Source: Polyangiaceae bacterium (GTDB taxonomy: Bacteria; Myxococcota_A; Polyangia; Polyangiales; Polyangiaceae). Taken from it: 63,970 nt of DNA. The first letter of the stretch is position 1; every line of letters starts with the position of its first letter. The stretch covers positions 1-63,970 of the forward strand of contig JAICQL010000014.1 of the NCBI GenBank assembly GCA_025937895.1, written 5' to 3'. The position numbers and the translations under genes are program-made. Below the pieces are notes generated by a model. It saw only the letters and a list, made by a program, of their open reading frames with translations, did not search any database and was not told the DNA's origin. Positions 25,368 to 34,572 of this stretch are shown here, piece after piece.

Positions 25368-26573
25368 ATGTCGTCTTCGGAAGCGCTGTCGCGGACTGGA
25401 TCATCATGGCAGGCAGTGCTGCTGCCAGGAGCGCTGCTGGCGCTCAGCGCATGTTCGGGGGAGGCAACCGGCGGCCCAGAGCTGCTGGAGTCCAGCAGCT
25501 CGGCTCTGGCTGGGCACCAGCTGAGCGCGGAGGTGAACGTGCTCGGGCAAGACGAGGTGTTGCAGCGCAGCGGGCACGCCATGGTCGCGGTGGGCCAGCG
25601 GCTGTTCATGGCGCGCGGCGTCGTGGATGACTTCAGCACCCAGACCAACACCTTTCCGGAAGACGTGCTGCGCCTGAACCGGAACAACGGCAACGTTCGC
25701 TCGCTGGTCGAGCGCGGCTCGCCCCCGGGTGGGCTCTCCTATTCTTGCATGACGGCCGACTCGGCCCAGGGCGGCACCATCTACTCGTTCGGCGGTGCAA
25801 ACTACCTGTTCGAGCTGGACCCTGGCTTCTTCGCGTCGCTGGTGGTCAGCGACGACCTGTACCGCTTCGACGTGCCCCAGCGGCGCTGGACGCTGATCGA
25901 GCCGACGGGGGCGCGCCCGAGCGCGCGCAGCGGCTGCACCGCGGCGTTTTTTGACGGGGCCGTGTACATGTTCGCGGGCATCAGCCGCTTCTTCGACGTC
26001 AGCGACGAGCTCTGGAAGTTTGATCCGGCGCTCGAGAGCTGGACCTTGCTTACCCCCTCCGGCCCGCTACCGCCGCCTCGCTACAAGCCAGCCGTGGCGC
26101 TCGACGAGCAGGCGGGCAAGATCTACTACTATGGCGGGCTGGCATTCGGCCCCACCGGCTTCGCACGCATCGACGATTTCTGGGTGTACGACATCGCCAG
26201 CAACCAGTTCAGCGAGCTGCCGAGCGGCATCCAGCCGGTGCGCGATCAGGGCAGCATGGGCGTGCTGACCGCACCCAACGGCAAGCGCTACGTGTTGCAC
26301 GTGGGCGGTGACGTGCCCACCACCGTCAGCTGCACCGGCTTTCCGCAGCTGGCGCAGGCCACCGACGAGGTGTGGGCCTACGACATCGACGCCGAGACCT
26401 GGACCCAGCTGGACACGGACGGCACGGCGCCGCGCATCGAATACCACGCCGGCGCGACACTGAACAATCGCTTCTATTTCGCGGGGGGCTGGGCGGAGGA
26501 GCCAGACCCGGTGAACACGTGCCGCCAGGTGTGGGACCCCAATTTTTACGAGCTATCGCTGCGCTGGCACTGA
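25368..26573 (+). CDS. Kelch-repeat secreted lipoprotein
   Basis: 401 aa. The signal peptide WQAVLLPGALLALSAC has a lipobox, followed by a Ser/Ala linker. The body is a Kelch-type beta-propeller with repeated blades: SGHAMVAVGQRLFMARGVVD, QGGTIYSFGGANYLFELD, CTAAFFDGAVYMFAGIS, AVALDEQAGKIYYYGGLAF, and YHAGATLNNRFYFAGGWAEE, each followed by a W-containing strand (RRWTLIEP, ESWTLLTP, ETWTQLD). Kelch propellers bind partners or carbohydrate at the surface; no catalytic site is visible. ATG 25368 has GAAAGGAG 6 bases upstream. Transcribed alone. Confidence 0.9.
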   Translation: MSSSEALSRTGSSWQAVLLPGALLALSACSGEATGGPELLESSSSALAGHQLSAEVNVLGQDEVLQRSGHAMVAVGQRLFMARGVVDDFSTQTNTFPEDVLRLNRNNGNVRSLVERGSPPGGLSYSCMTADSAQGGTIYSFGGANYLFELDPGFFASLVVSDDLYRFDVPQRRWTLIEPTGARPSARSGCTAAFFDGAVYMFAGISRFFDVSDELWKFDPALESWTLLTPSGPLPPPRYKPAVALDEQAGKIYYYGGLAFGPTGFARIDDFWVYDIASNQFSELPSGIQPVRDQGSMGVLTAPNGKRYVLHVGGDVPTTVSCTGFPQLAQATDEVWAYDIDAETWTQLDTDGTAPRIEYHAGATLNNRFYFAGGWAEEPDPVNTCRQVWDPNFYELSLRWH

Positions 26574-26665
26574 TATCATTGCGCCCGGTTCAGGCCTCGC
26601 GGGGGCTGGCGAGGTAGCCGTTGGGGCGCTCGCTTCGCCTTCGGCCACGAGCCGCGCGAACGAGC

Positions 26666-29266
26666 ATGGGCGGGCAGCAAGACGACGAACAGAACGCGCT
26701 TCGTGCCGGGGTGCCCCGGCACGAAGTGGGCGGTGCGAGCGGCTCTTCTTCGCCCGCGGCGAGCGGCTTCTCGCTGCTCGCCGCGAGCCACGCCGTGCTC
26801 TCCGTCGCGGCTCGGCACGACGACCTGTTGCGGCGCGACGCCTTCGAGGAGCTGGCGCTGGCACTGGCCCGACACGTGCCGCTGGGCAGGCTGGTCATCA
26901 CCGTACCCGTCGGCGAGGAGCAGATCCTGTACGCCGCCTCGATCGGGGACTCGGCGAGCCCGCTCCCACCCTTCGGAGCGCGCTTTCCGCTGCCCGATCC
27001 GACCAATCGCCGCATCGTGATGGAGGGTGCTGCGCGCGTCTGCAACGACACCCGCAACGGCGACGCGGTGGACCGCCTGGTGGCGCAGTCGGGCTATCTC
27101 TCCTACGTGGCGCTGCCCATCCGCGAGCGCGCGAGCCCGGCGGGGCCCGGTGCCATCATCGCCAAGATGGTGGCCTGCTTTCCGCTGCTCGGGCAGGCGA
27201 GCCAGATCCCCCTCGAGCTGCTGGAGGAGGTGGCGGGGTTGTTCGGGGCTCGCTTTCAGCGGTCACGCCTGGCCGCGCGCGAGCGGCGCCTGGCGATGAT
27301 CCTGGAGACCTCGGGCGACGCGATGCTGGCCTGGAATCGCCAGGGCAAGGTGGCCGACTGTAACCTGGCCGCGGCGCTGCTCACGGGTCTCCCTCGCGCA
27401 GAGTTGCTGGGCAGCGCCGTGGCAGAGCTGGTGGAGGAGCTGGCAGAGACAGCCGAGGGCGAGCTCGGCCGCGCGCACCGCACGCGCCTGCGTGTGCGCC
27501 GATCCGGGCAGCTGAAGTGGCTGCCGGTGTCGGTGAGCGTCACGGCCGTGAAGGACGACCCGGTGGTCGCCATGCACATGCTGCTGCGTGACGTGTCGCA
27601 CATCGTGGCCGCGGAGCAAGAAGCGGCGGAATACCTGTCTCGCGTGCGCACCCTCGAGCAGGAGCACCGAACCCTGCTCGACAACGCGCCCGTGGTGATC
27701 TTTCGGATCGACCCGGCCACTCGCGAGCTGCGCTATCTCAACCGTCACGCCGAGGCTCTGCTCGGCATCACTCCGGAGCAGGCGCGCGCGCAGCCCGACT
27801 GCTTGCGAGCCGCTCATCTGGACGCCGCGAGCGCCCAGAGCTTCAACGCCGCCATCCAGCAAGCGCTGCAGGGACTGGCGCCAGCTCCTTATGAAGCGCA
27901 GCTGGCGCGCCCCGACGGTACGGAGGTGACCGTGCGAGCCCACATCTATGCCCTGCGCGAGGCGCAGCAGGTGGTGGCGATCGAGGGCATCCTGGCCGAC
28001 ATCAGCGCGGAGCACACGGCGCGCACCCAGCTGGTGCAGACCGATCGGCTCTCCACCCTCGGCCGGCTCGCAGCCGGCGTGGCGCACGAGATCAACAACC
28101 CCGCCGCCTTCCTGATGCTGGGTCTGGAGCACGTGGCACAGGTCATCGGCGAGCTCGACGGCGGGCTACCAGCGGAAGAGCGCGCTGCCACCCTGGAGCT
28201 CCTCGGGCAGCTCACCGAAGCGCTGCAGCGCATCGCCGACATCGTCCGCGACCTGCGGCTGTTTGCTGGCCCTCTGCGCGGGCGCAATGAGTCTGCCCCA
28301 CCCCTGACCGACGTCGAGCGTGGCGTGCGCAGCGCGCTCACCCTCACCCGCAACCAGCTGGTGGAACGCGCTCGCCTCGTCCTCGACCTGCAGCCAGTGC
28401 CGCGCGCCTGCATCGAGCAGGGCCGCCTGGCGCAGGTGATGGTCAACCTGCTGGTCAACGCGGCGCAAGCCATTCCCGCCGAACGCGGGCGAGAACATCG
28501 TATCACCGTCGCCACCCGTAGCCGCTTCGATCAGGTGGAGATCGAGGTCTCGGACACGGGCGTGGGCATTGCCTCGGCCGACCAGCGGCGTATCTGGGCA
28601 CCCTTCTTCACGACCAAGGATCCGGGGTCCGGCACCGGGCTGGGGCTCTCGATCAGCCGGGATCTGATCGAGCGTGCGGGGGGCACAATCGAGGTGCACA
28701 GCCCCGCCTTCGAGGAGCCCGGCATCGGCCCCGTGGGCTCGCGGTTCGTGGTGCGACTGAAGAGCGAACGAGGCGAGCTCTCGGCGCAGTCATCCCCGCC
28801 CCTCGAGGCGCGGCCCTCACTCGCAGCGCAGCAGCCGCCACCCGGCGTGCCGAGCGGCTTTCGTTCCCTGGGACGAAGGACCATCCTGATCGTGGAGGAC
28901 GAGCTGCCGCTGGGCAAGGCCCTGGCTCAGGAGCTCGGCCAGAGCCATGACGTGACCTTGGCCAGCAGCGGCGCCCAGGCGCTGGAGCTTCTCGATCGCG
29001 AGCGCTTCGACATCATCCTGTGTGACGTGCGCATGCCCGAGGTGTCGGGCGAGACCGTGTATGCGCGCGCCTGCGCACGCCACCCCGGGCAGCGCAGCGG
29101 CTTCATCTTCATGACCGGCCTGGGGCTGAGCAGCGATCTCGCGCGGCTGCACGAGAAGTATCAGTGCCCCATCCTGGAGAAGCCGTTTTCGCTGGAGCGG
29201 GTGCGCCAGGCGGTCGCCGAGGTCAGCGCCCAGGTCCGCTCCGACGCCAGTGCCGAGCTGAGCTGA
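26666..29266 (+). CDS. hybrid sensor histidine kinase: GAF-PAS-PAS-HisKA-HATPase-REC
   Basis: 866 aa, no transmembrane segment, so it is a cytoplasmic sensor. A GAF-like domain covers about 55-205, two PAS domains about 215-330 and 350-460. The HisKA helix has His474 in GVAHEINNPAAFLMLGLEH. The ATPase has the N-box VMVNLLVNAAQAIPA, DTGVGI, the F-box IWAPFFTTK and GSGTGLGLSI. The C-terminal receiver has Asp787 (CDVRMPEVSG) and a closing LEKPF. The phosphorelay is therefore complete within one chain apart from an Hpt and an output protein. ATG 26666 is chosen; the frame is open from 26621. It may work with the preceding GGDEF-EAL protein, but only by proximity. Confidence 0.94.
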   Translation: MGGQQDDEQNALRAGVPRHEVGGASGSSSPAASGFSLLAASHAVLSVAARHDDLLRRDAFEELALALARHVPLGRLVITVPVGEEQILYAASIGDSASPLPPFGARFPLPDPTNRRIVMEGAARVCNDTRNGDAVDRLVAQSGYLSYVALPIRERASPAGPGAIIAKMVACFPLLGQASQIPLELLEEVAGLFGARFQRSRLAARERRLAMILETSGDAMLAWNRQGKVADCNLAAALLTGLPRAELLGSAVAELVEELAETAEGELGRAHRTRLRVRRSGQLKWLPVSVSVTAVKDDPVVAMHMLLRDVSHIVAAEQEAAEYLSRVRTLEQEHRTLLDNAPVVIFRIDPATRELRYLNRHAEALLGITPEQARAQPDCLRAAHLDAASAQSFNAAIQQALQGLAPAPYEAQLARPDGTEVTVRAHIYALREAQQVVAIEGILADISAEHTARTQLVQTDRLSTLGRLAAGVAHEINNPAAFLMLGLEHVAQVIGELDGGLPAEERAATLELLGQLTEALQRIADIVRDLRLFAGPLRGRNESAPPLTDVERGVRSALTLTRNQLVERARLVLDLQPVPRACIEQGRLAQVMVNLLVNAAQAIPAERGREHRITVATRSRFDQVEIEVSDTGVGIASADQRRIWAPFFTTKDPGSGTGLGLSISRDLIERAGGTIEVHSPAFEEPGIGPVGSRFVVRLKSERGELSAQSSPPLEARPSLAAQQPPPGVPSGFRSLGRRTILIVEDELPLGKALAQELGQSHDVTLASSGAQALELLDRERFDIILCDVRMPEVSGETVYARACARHPGQRSGFIFMTGLGLSSDLARLHEKYQCPILEKPFSLERVRQAVAEVSAQVRSDASAELS

Positions 29267-29284
29267 GCTGGCGCGGCGCCGCCC

Positions 29285-30550
29285 TCAGCCTTGACCCGGC
29301 CCTAGCCGCTCGGACACCCTCCGCACCAGCTCCGCCAGGTCGACACCCGCTGCCGCCTTGAGCTGCTCGGAGGCACCCAGCGCCTGCCGGGCCAGCTGCG
29401 CCCCGGGCGCCTGCATGCTGGGCAAAACGCTCAGACGCGCCACCTCCAGCGGCCGCTCCGCACCCGTGATCTTGCCCAGCAGAGGCAGCAGCTTCTGCAG
29501 CACGAAGACGTCTCGACCGGCGCTGCCCGCCTGCGCGTAGGCCTGCAGCAGGACAGCCAGGCTCTGCGCGTCAGCCCGCCCTCGCTCGCTGATGATCGCC
29601 GCCTCGCCGCGCGCGTGCTCCTCTGCCGCGCGCTGCTCCGCCAGGGCGGGCTGCACCACGTCGGCCTCCAGCTGCTGGCGCACCTGCGGGGCGCGCGCCT
29701 GCTGCCGCTCGATGTCTGCCTTGACTTGCGCGATCTGCGCCAGCACCTGGCCCTTGGCCTCCTCGATCATGGCAGCGCGCCGGCTGGTGGCGTCGGCGAT
29801 ACGCTTCAACGTCTCCTGCTTGGCAATCTCGAGATCCGCCGTCAGCTTGGCCACCTCCGAGCCGCACCAGTTGCCGATCTGCTGCACGCGCGCATCGGTG
29901 CGCGCCAGCGCCTCCGCCGCAGCCTGCCGCTGGTTGAGAGCGGCGCCGCGGATGCGGCCGGTGCTGGAGAGGTAGTTCACCTTGTCCGAGACGTTCTGGA
30001 TCTTCAAGGTGTCGAGCACCAGGCCCATGCGGGTCATGTCGTGCTCCGCCTCGACCAGCAGCTGCTCGGCGAAGCGCTGCTTGTCCTGGTTGACCTCTTC
30101 CGGGGTCAAGCCGGCGAGCACACCGCGCAGGTTGCCCTCCAGCGTCTCCTTGGCGATGTAGTGGATCTCCTCCCGCTTGCGGCCCAGGAAGCGCTCCACC
30201 GCGTTGGACAGCAGCGGCTCCTCTCCTGGCAGCTTCACGTTGGCCACCCCCTGGATATCGAGCGGGATACCGCCCTTGGTGAAGGCCTGCTCCACGTTCA
30301 GGGTGACGGTGAACATGCTCAGATCCAGGTGCTCCACTCGCTCCAGGAAGGGCATGCGCAGCGAGCGCCCGCCGCGCACGAAGCGGTAGCCCACGCGCCG
30401 CTCACCCGTCATCCGGGTCGCGCCGCTGAAGATCAGCACCTCGTTCGGAGTGGCCACGTACAGTAGCCGCTTGATCAGCACGTAGAAGACGCCGGCACAG
30501 ACCAGCGCCGCAAACAGCGCAAACAGCGCCAGCACGCCCAGATCGCTCAT
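29285..30550 (-). CDS. flotillin-like SPFH-domain membrane protein (second of a pair)
   Basis: 421 aa. One N-terminal membrane segment (ALFALFAALVCAGVFYVLIK) is followed by an SPFH/band-7 domain (PNEVLIFSGATR, GGRSLRMPFLERVEHLDLSM, GIPLDIQGVANVKL, TLEGNLRGVLAGLTPEEVNQ). A long Ala/Glu/Gln-rich coiled coil follows (about 215-330), then a C-terminal flotillin domain (QKLLPLLGKITGAERPLEVA). Flotillins assemble into membrane microdomain scaffolds. Its ATG overlaps the stop of the upstream paralogue (ATGA), pointing to stoichiometric expression and probably hetero-oligomers. Confidence 0.92.
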   Translation of the reverse strand: MSDLGVLALFALFAALVCAGVFYVLIKRLLYVATPNEVLIFSGATRMTGERRVGYRFVRGGRSLRMPFLERVEHLDLSMFTVTLNVEQAFTKGGIPLDIQGVANVKLPGEEPLLSNAVERFLGRKREEIHYIAKETLEGNLRGVLAGLTPEEVNQDKQRFAEQLLVEAEHDMTRMGLVLDTLKIQNVSDKVNYLSSTGRIRGAALNQRQAAAEALARTDARVQQIGNWCGSEVAKLTADLEIAKQETLKRIADATSRRAAMIEEAKGQVLAQIAQVKADIERQQARAPQVRQQLEADVVQPALAEQRAAEEHARGEAAIISERGRADAQSLAVLLQAYAQAGSAGRDVFVLQKLLPLLGKITGAERPLEVARLSVLPSMQAPGAQLARQALGASEQLKAAAGVDLAELVRRVSERLGPGQG

Positions 30551-31848
30551 TTCCCACGCTCCCCGACCAGGGCCGCGATGTCCACGCCCAGCACCTGAGC
30601 CGTGTTCGCCACTACTCGCGCAACCGCCGCCGGATACATCGCCACGGCTTGCGCGTAGCTGCTGCCGTCACCGCCGTCGACCACGTTGAGCTCTCCCACT
30701 CGGGCGCCCGAGACGCGCTCCACCGCCCGTGCCACCAGCTCATCCAGATGCTGCAGGACGAACAGCTCACGCCCCAGGCTGCCCGCCTGCCCCCACTGCT
30801 CGGCCACCAGCGCCAGCGCCTGCGCAGCCGCCTTGCCCGTCTCCACCACCGGCGCTGCCGCCGCCCGTGCCCGCGCCTCGGCGGCACGCCGCTCTGCCTC
30901 CGCCGGGATCGCCACGTCCACCTCCAGCCGCAAGCGCTCCAGCTCCGCGCGCAGGCGCTGCAGCTCCTGCTCGGCCTCGGAGCGCGCCGTCTCCTGCGCC
31001 ATGTGCGCCTCGTTCTCCACTGCCTTGGCCTCGCTCTCCAGCTTGGCGAGCTCCGCCCGCAGCTGGTTGCGCCGCGTGAGCACGGTGGCCTCCGCCTGCT
31101 TGGTGGCCGTGTCCGCGCGCTGGCGCGCCTGGGCCTCCGCCTCGGCGATGGCCTGCAGCGCGCCGTTCTCCGCGTTCTCCGCGTCGCGGATCATGTTGGC
31201 GATCAGGGCTCGCCCCAGGTTCTTCAGGTAGCCCTGGTCGTCCGCCACGCTCTGTACCTTCAGCACGTCCAGCTCCAGGCCGAGCTTGTCGAAGTCGTCC
31301 TTGGCGTTGCGCATCAAGGTGCCCGCGAACTTCAGCCGATCTTCATTCACCTCCTCCGGGGTCAGCTCGGCCACCACCTCGCGCAGCACGCCTTCCAGCG
31401 TCTGCTGCGCCACCTTGGCGATCTGCGCGGGCGTCTGGCTCAGCAGGCGCTCGATGGCGTTGCGCACCAGCGCCGGATCGCTGATGATCTTCACGTTGGC
31501 CACGGCGTGTACGATGAGCGGGATGCCGCCCTTGGAGTAGGCGTTGCGCACCTCCACCATCACCGGGATGAGGCGTGTATCCATGCGGTTCACCTCCTCC
31601 AGGATCGGGATGCGCAGGCCGCGCCCGCCGTGCAACACCTTGTATCCCACGCTCGTGCCGTCGGCCAGCACGTGCCGGCGACCGCTGATCACCAGGATCT
31701 CGTTGGGGCCGCAGATGCAGAGCAGGTGGCTCAGCACCCAGATGGTGAACCAGGCCAGCACCACTGCCGCCACCGCCACCATCACCAGACCGGGCCCGCT
31801 CAGCGCGGCGAGCCCCACCTCCTCTCCCACCGTCGCCAGCTCGTCCAT
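30547..31848 (-). CDS. flotillin-like SPFH-domain membrane protein (first of a pair)
   Basis: 433 aa. Membrane segment LVMVAVAAVVLAWFTIWVLS, SPFH domain (GPNEILVISGRR, GGRGLRIPILEEVNRMDTRL, GIPLIVHAVANVKIISDP, TLEGVLREVVAELTPEEVNE), a long Glu/Ala/Arg coiled coil (about 220-330) and a flotillin C-terminus (QHLDELVARAVERVSGARVG). Clearly paralogous to the following gene over its whole length. It sits 24 bases after the NfeD-like gene, so the order is NfeD-like, flotillin, flotillin in one operon. Confidence 0.92.
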   Translation of the reverse strand: MDELATVGEEVGLAALSGPGLVMVAVAAVVLAWFTIWVLSHLLCICGPNEILVISGRRHVLADGTSVGYKVLHGGRGLRIPILEEVNRMDTRLIPVMVEVRNAYSKGGIPLIVHAVANVKIISDPALVRNAIERLLSQTPAQIAKVAQQTLEGVLREVVAELTPEEVNEDRLKFAGTLMRNAKDDFDKLGLELDVLKVQSVADDQGYLKNLGRALIANMIRDAENAENGALQAIAEAEAQARQRADTATKQAEATVLTRRNQLRAELAKLESEAKAVENEAHMAQETARSEAEQELQRLRAELERLRLEVDVAIPAEAERRAAEARARAAAAPVVETGKAAAQALALVAEQWGQAGSLGRELFVLQHLDELVARAVERVSGARVGELNVVDGGDGSSYAQAVAMYPAAVARVVANTAQVLGVDIAALVGERGK

Positions 31849-31872
31849 GTCGGGGCAGCTTAGTTCTGGCGC

Positions 31873-32460
31873 CTATTCTGGCAAGAGCTCGCTGGGCACG
31901 GCGCACACGTGCACGTGTTGCCCCTTCAACTCCTGGACCACCACCGCCGTGCCGGCAGCCAGCCGGGCTTCATCGGTCGTCGCAATGCAGTCGATCAGCT
32001 GCCCGCGTACCTGCAGTCGCACCTTGCCGGGCCGGTCCTTCTCACACGCCACCAGCACGCGCCCCAGCTTGCCCACCAGCTCCCCTGCTTCTGCGCCCGA
32101 GCTCAGCGTTTGTCGCTGTAGAGCGCGCCAGGCCTGCGTCGCAAAGAAGCCGATGACCAGCCCCGTCAGCAGCGCCGCCAGCAGCGTAGCAGCGGGCGAC
32201 GCCAGCCCCAGCCACGACACCGGAGCGCCCACGACGCCGAAGGCAATGGCCGTGAACATGTAGAAGCGGAGCGAGAGCACGATGGCCGCCCACTCTGGCC
32301 CGCCGTGCGCCCCCGCCAGCGCCAGGTCTTTTCCCGAGCCCTCCGCGTCCAGCACGGGGCCGTCCGCGTCCGCTCCAGTGTCAGAGTTGGAGCCAGACAG
32401 CACCTGCACGGCGAACAACCCCAGCCCAAACACCAGGGCCGCAAGGTACAAGGTGAGCAT
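31873..32460 (-). CDS. NfeD/YqiJ-like membrane protein, flotillin partner
   Basis: 195 aa. Hydrophobic segments at the N-terminus (LTLYLAALVFGLGLFAVQVL) and centre (FYMFTAIAFGVVGAPVSWLG, ATLLAALLTGLVIGFFATQA) are followed by a C-terminal OB-fold-like domain (GELVGKLGRVLVACEKDRPG, KVRLQVRGQLIDCIATTDE, GTAVVVQELKGQHVHVCAV). This topology and its place in front of flotillin genes match NfeD/YqiJ proteins, which accompany flotillins across bacteria. First gene of the operon; the divergent ABC exporter starts 54 bases away. Confidence 0.85.
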   Translation of the reverse strand: MLTLYLAALVFGLGLFAVQVLSGSNSDTGADADGPVLDAEGSGKDLALAGAHGGPEWAAIVLSLRFYMFTAIAFGVVGAPVSWLGLASPAATLLAALLTGLVIGFFATQAWRALQRQTLSSGAEAGELVGKLGRVLVACEKDRPGKVRLQVRGQLIDCIATTDEARLAAGTAVVVQELKGQHVHVCAVPSELLPE

Positions 32461-32513
32461 GCCCGAGCTTAGCCCGCCGCACGCTTGCGGGCTACGTGCT
32501 ACACCTCGCCGGC

Positions 32514-33482
32514 ATGTCAGACAGCGTCGCGATCCGCTGCCAGGCGCTCACCAAGCGCTACGGTGCCCAGCTGGCGGTGGCAGGTATCGATCTCGAGATA
32601 CCGCGCGGCGAGTGTTTCGGATTGCTGGGCCCCAACGGCGCCGGCAAGACCACCACCGTGGAGATGCTGGAGGGCCTCACCGAGCCGGACGGCGGCAGCA
32701 TCGAGCTCTTTGGGCTGCGCTGGGGCACGGGCCACGATAACGAGCTGAAGCAGCGCTTCGGCGTGCAACTGCAGGACAACCAGCTCGCCGACAAGCTGAC
32801 GGTGACGGAGGTCTTCCGGCTGTTTCGCTCGTTTTATCGCCAGGGCAAGCCGGTGCAGGAGTTGCTGGCGCTGCTCGACCTGGAGACAGTGAGCGAGCGG
32901 CGCTATCACCAGCTCTCTGGAGGTCAGAAGCAGCGCGTGGCCATCGGCTGCGCGCTGGCCGGTGACCCGCAGCTGCTCTTCCTCGATGAGCCGACGACAG
33001 GGCTGGATCCAAGGGCGCGCCAGGAGCTATGGCGGGTGGTGCGCGAATTTCGCGCGCGCGGTGGCACGGTACTGCTCACCACCCACTACATGGAGGAGGC
33101 GGCCGCGCTGTGTGACCGCGTGGCGATCATGGATCTGGGCAAGCTCATCGCGCTCGGCACGCCGCGCTCGCTGGTGGACAGCCTGGGCCTGGTGCAGTTC
33201 GTGGATTTCGAGACGAGCGATGCGGTGGACACCGGCGCCTTGCAGGGGCTCGCCTGCTTGCAGATGGTGGAGCGGCGCGGCGAGCACTACCGGCTGCGCA
33301 TCGACCGCAGCATCGCCTCGCTGGCGATCGTGCTGGGCGAGCTGGCGCGCCAGCAGGTGACGCCGGTGGGCTTGAGCGCGCAGCAGGCCACCCTGGACGA
33401 TGTGTTCCTGCAGCTCACCGGGCGGGCGCTGGACGCGCAGCCCGCGACCCGCATCGCTCGTCTCGAGGGAGCGAGCGCATGA
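32514..33482 (+). CDS. ABC-2 type exporter ATPase
   Basis: 322 aa. Walker A GPNGAGKTTTVEMLEGL, Q-loop VQLQDNQLADKLTV, signature LSGGQKQRVAIGCAL, Walker B LLFLDEPTTGLDPRAR and H-loop LLTTHYMEEA are all present. The C-terminal ~90 residues carry the DrrA/NodI-like accessory region ending in TLDDVFLQLTGRAL. It drives export by the permease whose ATG overlaps its stop. Cargo unknown; drug, lipid or polysaccharide exporters have this layout. ATG at 32514 starts MSDSVAIRCQALTKRYG, the usual N-terminus. Confidence 0.94.
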   Translation: MSDSVAIRCQALTKRYGAQLAVAGIDLEIPRGECFGLLGPNGAGKTTTVEMLEGLTEPDGGSIELFGLRWGTGHDNELKQRFGVQLQDNQLADKLTVTEVFRLFRSFYRQGKPVQELLALLDLETVSERRYHQLSGGQKQRVAIGCALAGDPQLLFLDEPTTGLDPRARQELWRVVREFRARGGTVLLTTHYMEEAAALCDRVAIMDLGKLIALGTPRSLVDSLGLVQFVDFETSDAVDTGALQGLACLQMVERRGEHYRLRIDRSIASLAIVLGELARQQVTPVGLSAQQATLDDVFLQLTGRALDAQPATRIARLEGASA

Positions 33483-34537
33483 CGGAGCGAGCGCACCCGC
33501 TCTGGGAGCTGACCAAGACCCGGCTGCGCGAGTTTGCGCGCGAGAAGGGCTCCATCTTCTGGGTCTTTGGCTTCCCCGTGTTGATGGCAGTGGCGCTGGG
33601 CCTGGCCTTTCGCAGCGCGCCGCCAGACCTGCCGCGGGTGGCGGTGGTGAGCGCGCCTGGCATCGCTGCCGAGAGCGTGCCGGGTCGCAGCAGCCGGGCG
33701 CTCCTGGAGAGCAAGCGGCTCCAGGCCAGGAGCATGAGTCGGGAGCAGGCAGAGCGAGAGCTGGCGAGGGCCAAGATTGACCTCCTGGTGGAGTGGAGCG
33801 GCGAGCAGGCCATCTATCGCTTCGATCCGATGCAACAGCGCTCCTCGCTGGCGCGCGCGCTGGCCGCCGACGAGCAGGAGCGGGCGCTCGGGCGGGTGGA
33901 TCTGCTGCAGAGCCAGGAGCTACCCGTGCAGGAGCCCGGGACCCGCTACATCGACTTCGTGCTGCCCGGCCTGATCGGCATGAACCTGATGGGCAGCAGC
34001 ATGTGGGGCGTGGGCTACAGCCTGGTGGTGGCGCGCAAGCGCCGCCTGCTGCGCCGCTATGCGGTCACGCCCATGCGCCGCTCGCACTTCTTGCTGTCTT
34101 ATCTGCTGTCGCGCAGCTTCTTCCTGCTGCTGGAGCTGGTCGCGCTCGTGCTGTTTGGCTGGCTGGCATTCGATGTGGTGGTGCGCGGCAACTACGTGCT
34201 GCTCGCGCTCATCGCCTTCGCCGGCGCCGGGGCATTTGCCGGCCTGGGCTTGCTGATCGGCGCGCGTGTGGACAACACCGAGGTAGCCAGCGGCTGGATG
34301 AACTTCGTGCAGCTGCCAATGTGGATCCTGTCGGGTACGTTCTTCTCCTACGAGCGCTTCCCCGAGTGGCTGCAGCTGCCCGCGCGCCTGTTGCCGCTGA
34401 CGGCGCTGAACGACGCGCTGCGCGGCGTCTTCAACGACGGCAGCTCGCTCTGGGAGCTGCGCCAGCCCTGCCTGGTGCTGGTCGTGTATTGCGTCGTGAC
34501 CTTCACGGCTTCGGCGCGGCTGTTTCGCTGGCACTGA
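33479..34537 (+). CDS. ABC-2 type exporter permease
   Basis: 352 aa. One N-terminal membrane segment (IFWVFGFPVLMAVALGLAF) precedes a ~130-residue extracytoplasmic domain. Five more segments follow (including LVLFGWLAFDVVVRGNYVLL and ALIAFAGAGAFAGLGLLIGA), with the family stretch IDFVLPGLIGMNLMGSSMWG and the closing WILSGTFFSYERFPEWLQLP, ARLLPLTALNDALRGVFNDG. That is the ABC2_membrane layout. It overlaps the ATPase gene by 4 bases and ends convergently with the J-domain gene. Confidence 0.93.
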   Translation: MTERAHPLWELTKTRLREFAREKGSIFWVFGFPVLMAVALGLAFRSAPPDLPRVAVVSAPGIAAESVPGRSSRALLESKRLQARSMSREQAERELARAKIDLLVEWSGEQAIYRFDPMQQRSSLARALAADEQERALGRVDLLQSQELPVQEPGTRYIDFVLPGLIGMNLMGSSMWGVGYSLVVARKRRLLRRYAVTPMRRSHFLLSYLLSRSFFLLLELVALVLFGWLAFDVVVRGNYVLLALIAFAGAGAFAGLGLLIGARVDNTEVASGWMNFVQLPMWILSGTFFSYERFPEWLQLPARLLPLTALNDALRGVFNDGSSLWELRQPCLVLVVYCVVTFTASARLFRWH

Positions 34538-34552
34538 TGGGAGGTAGCCCGG

Positions 34553-34572
34553 CGCGGCGGCTCAGCGCCGCG
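34553..34572. terminator. hairpin between convergent genes, overlapping a stop codon
   Basis: CGCGGCG and CGCCGCG form a perfect 7-bp stem with a 6-base centre. It begins 16 bases after the permease stop and overlaps the stop codon of the convergent J-domain gene. No T-run on either side, so moderate support only. Confidence 0.4.

Noticed and set aside
25368..26573. Galactose-oxidase-type copper enzyme from Kelch repeats
   Set aside because: No Cys-Tyr crosslink or copper-ligand pattern could be recognised; only the propeller is supported.
30649..31863. Plus-strand open frame of about 400 codons opposite the first flotillin
   Set aside because: Antisense artefact; the product is His/Leu/Gln-rich low complexity, and the minus strand encodes a complete flotillin with overlaps to its neighbours.
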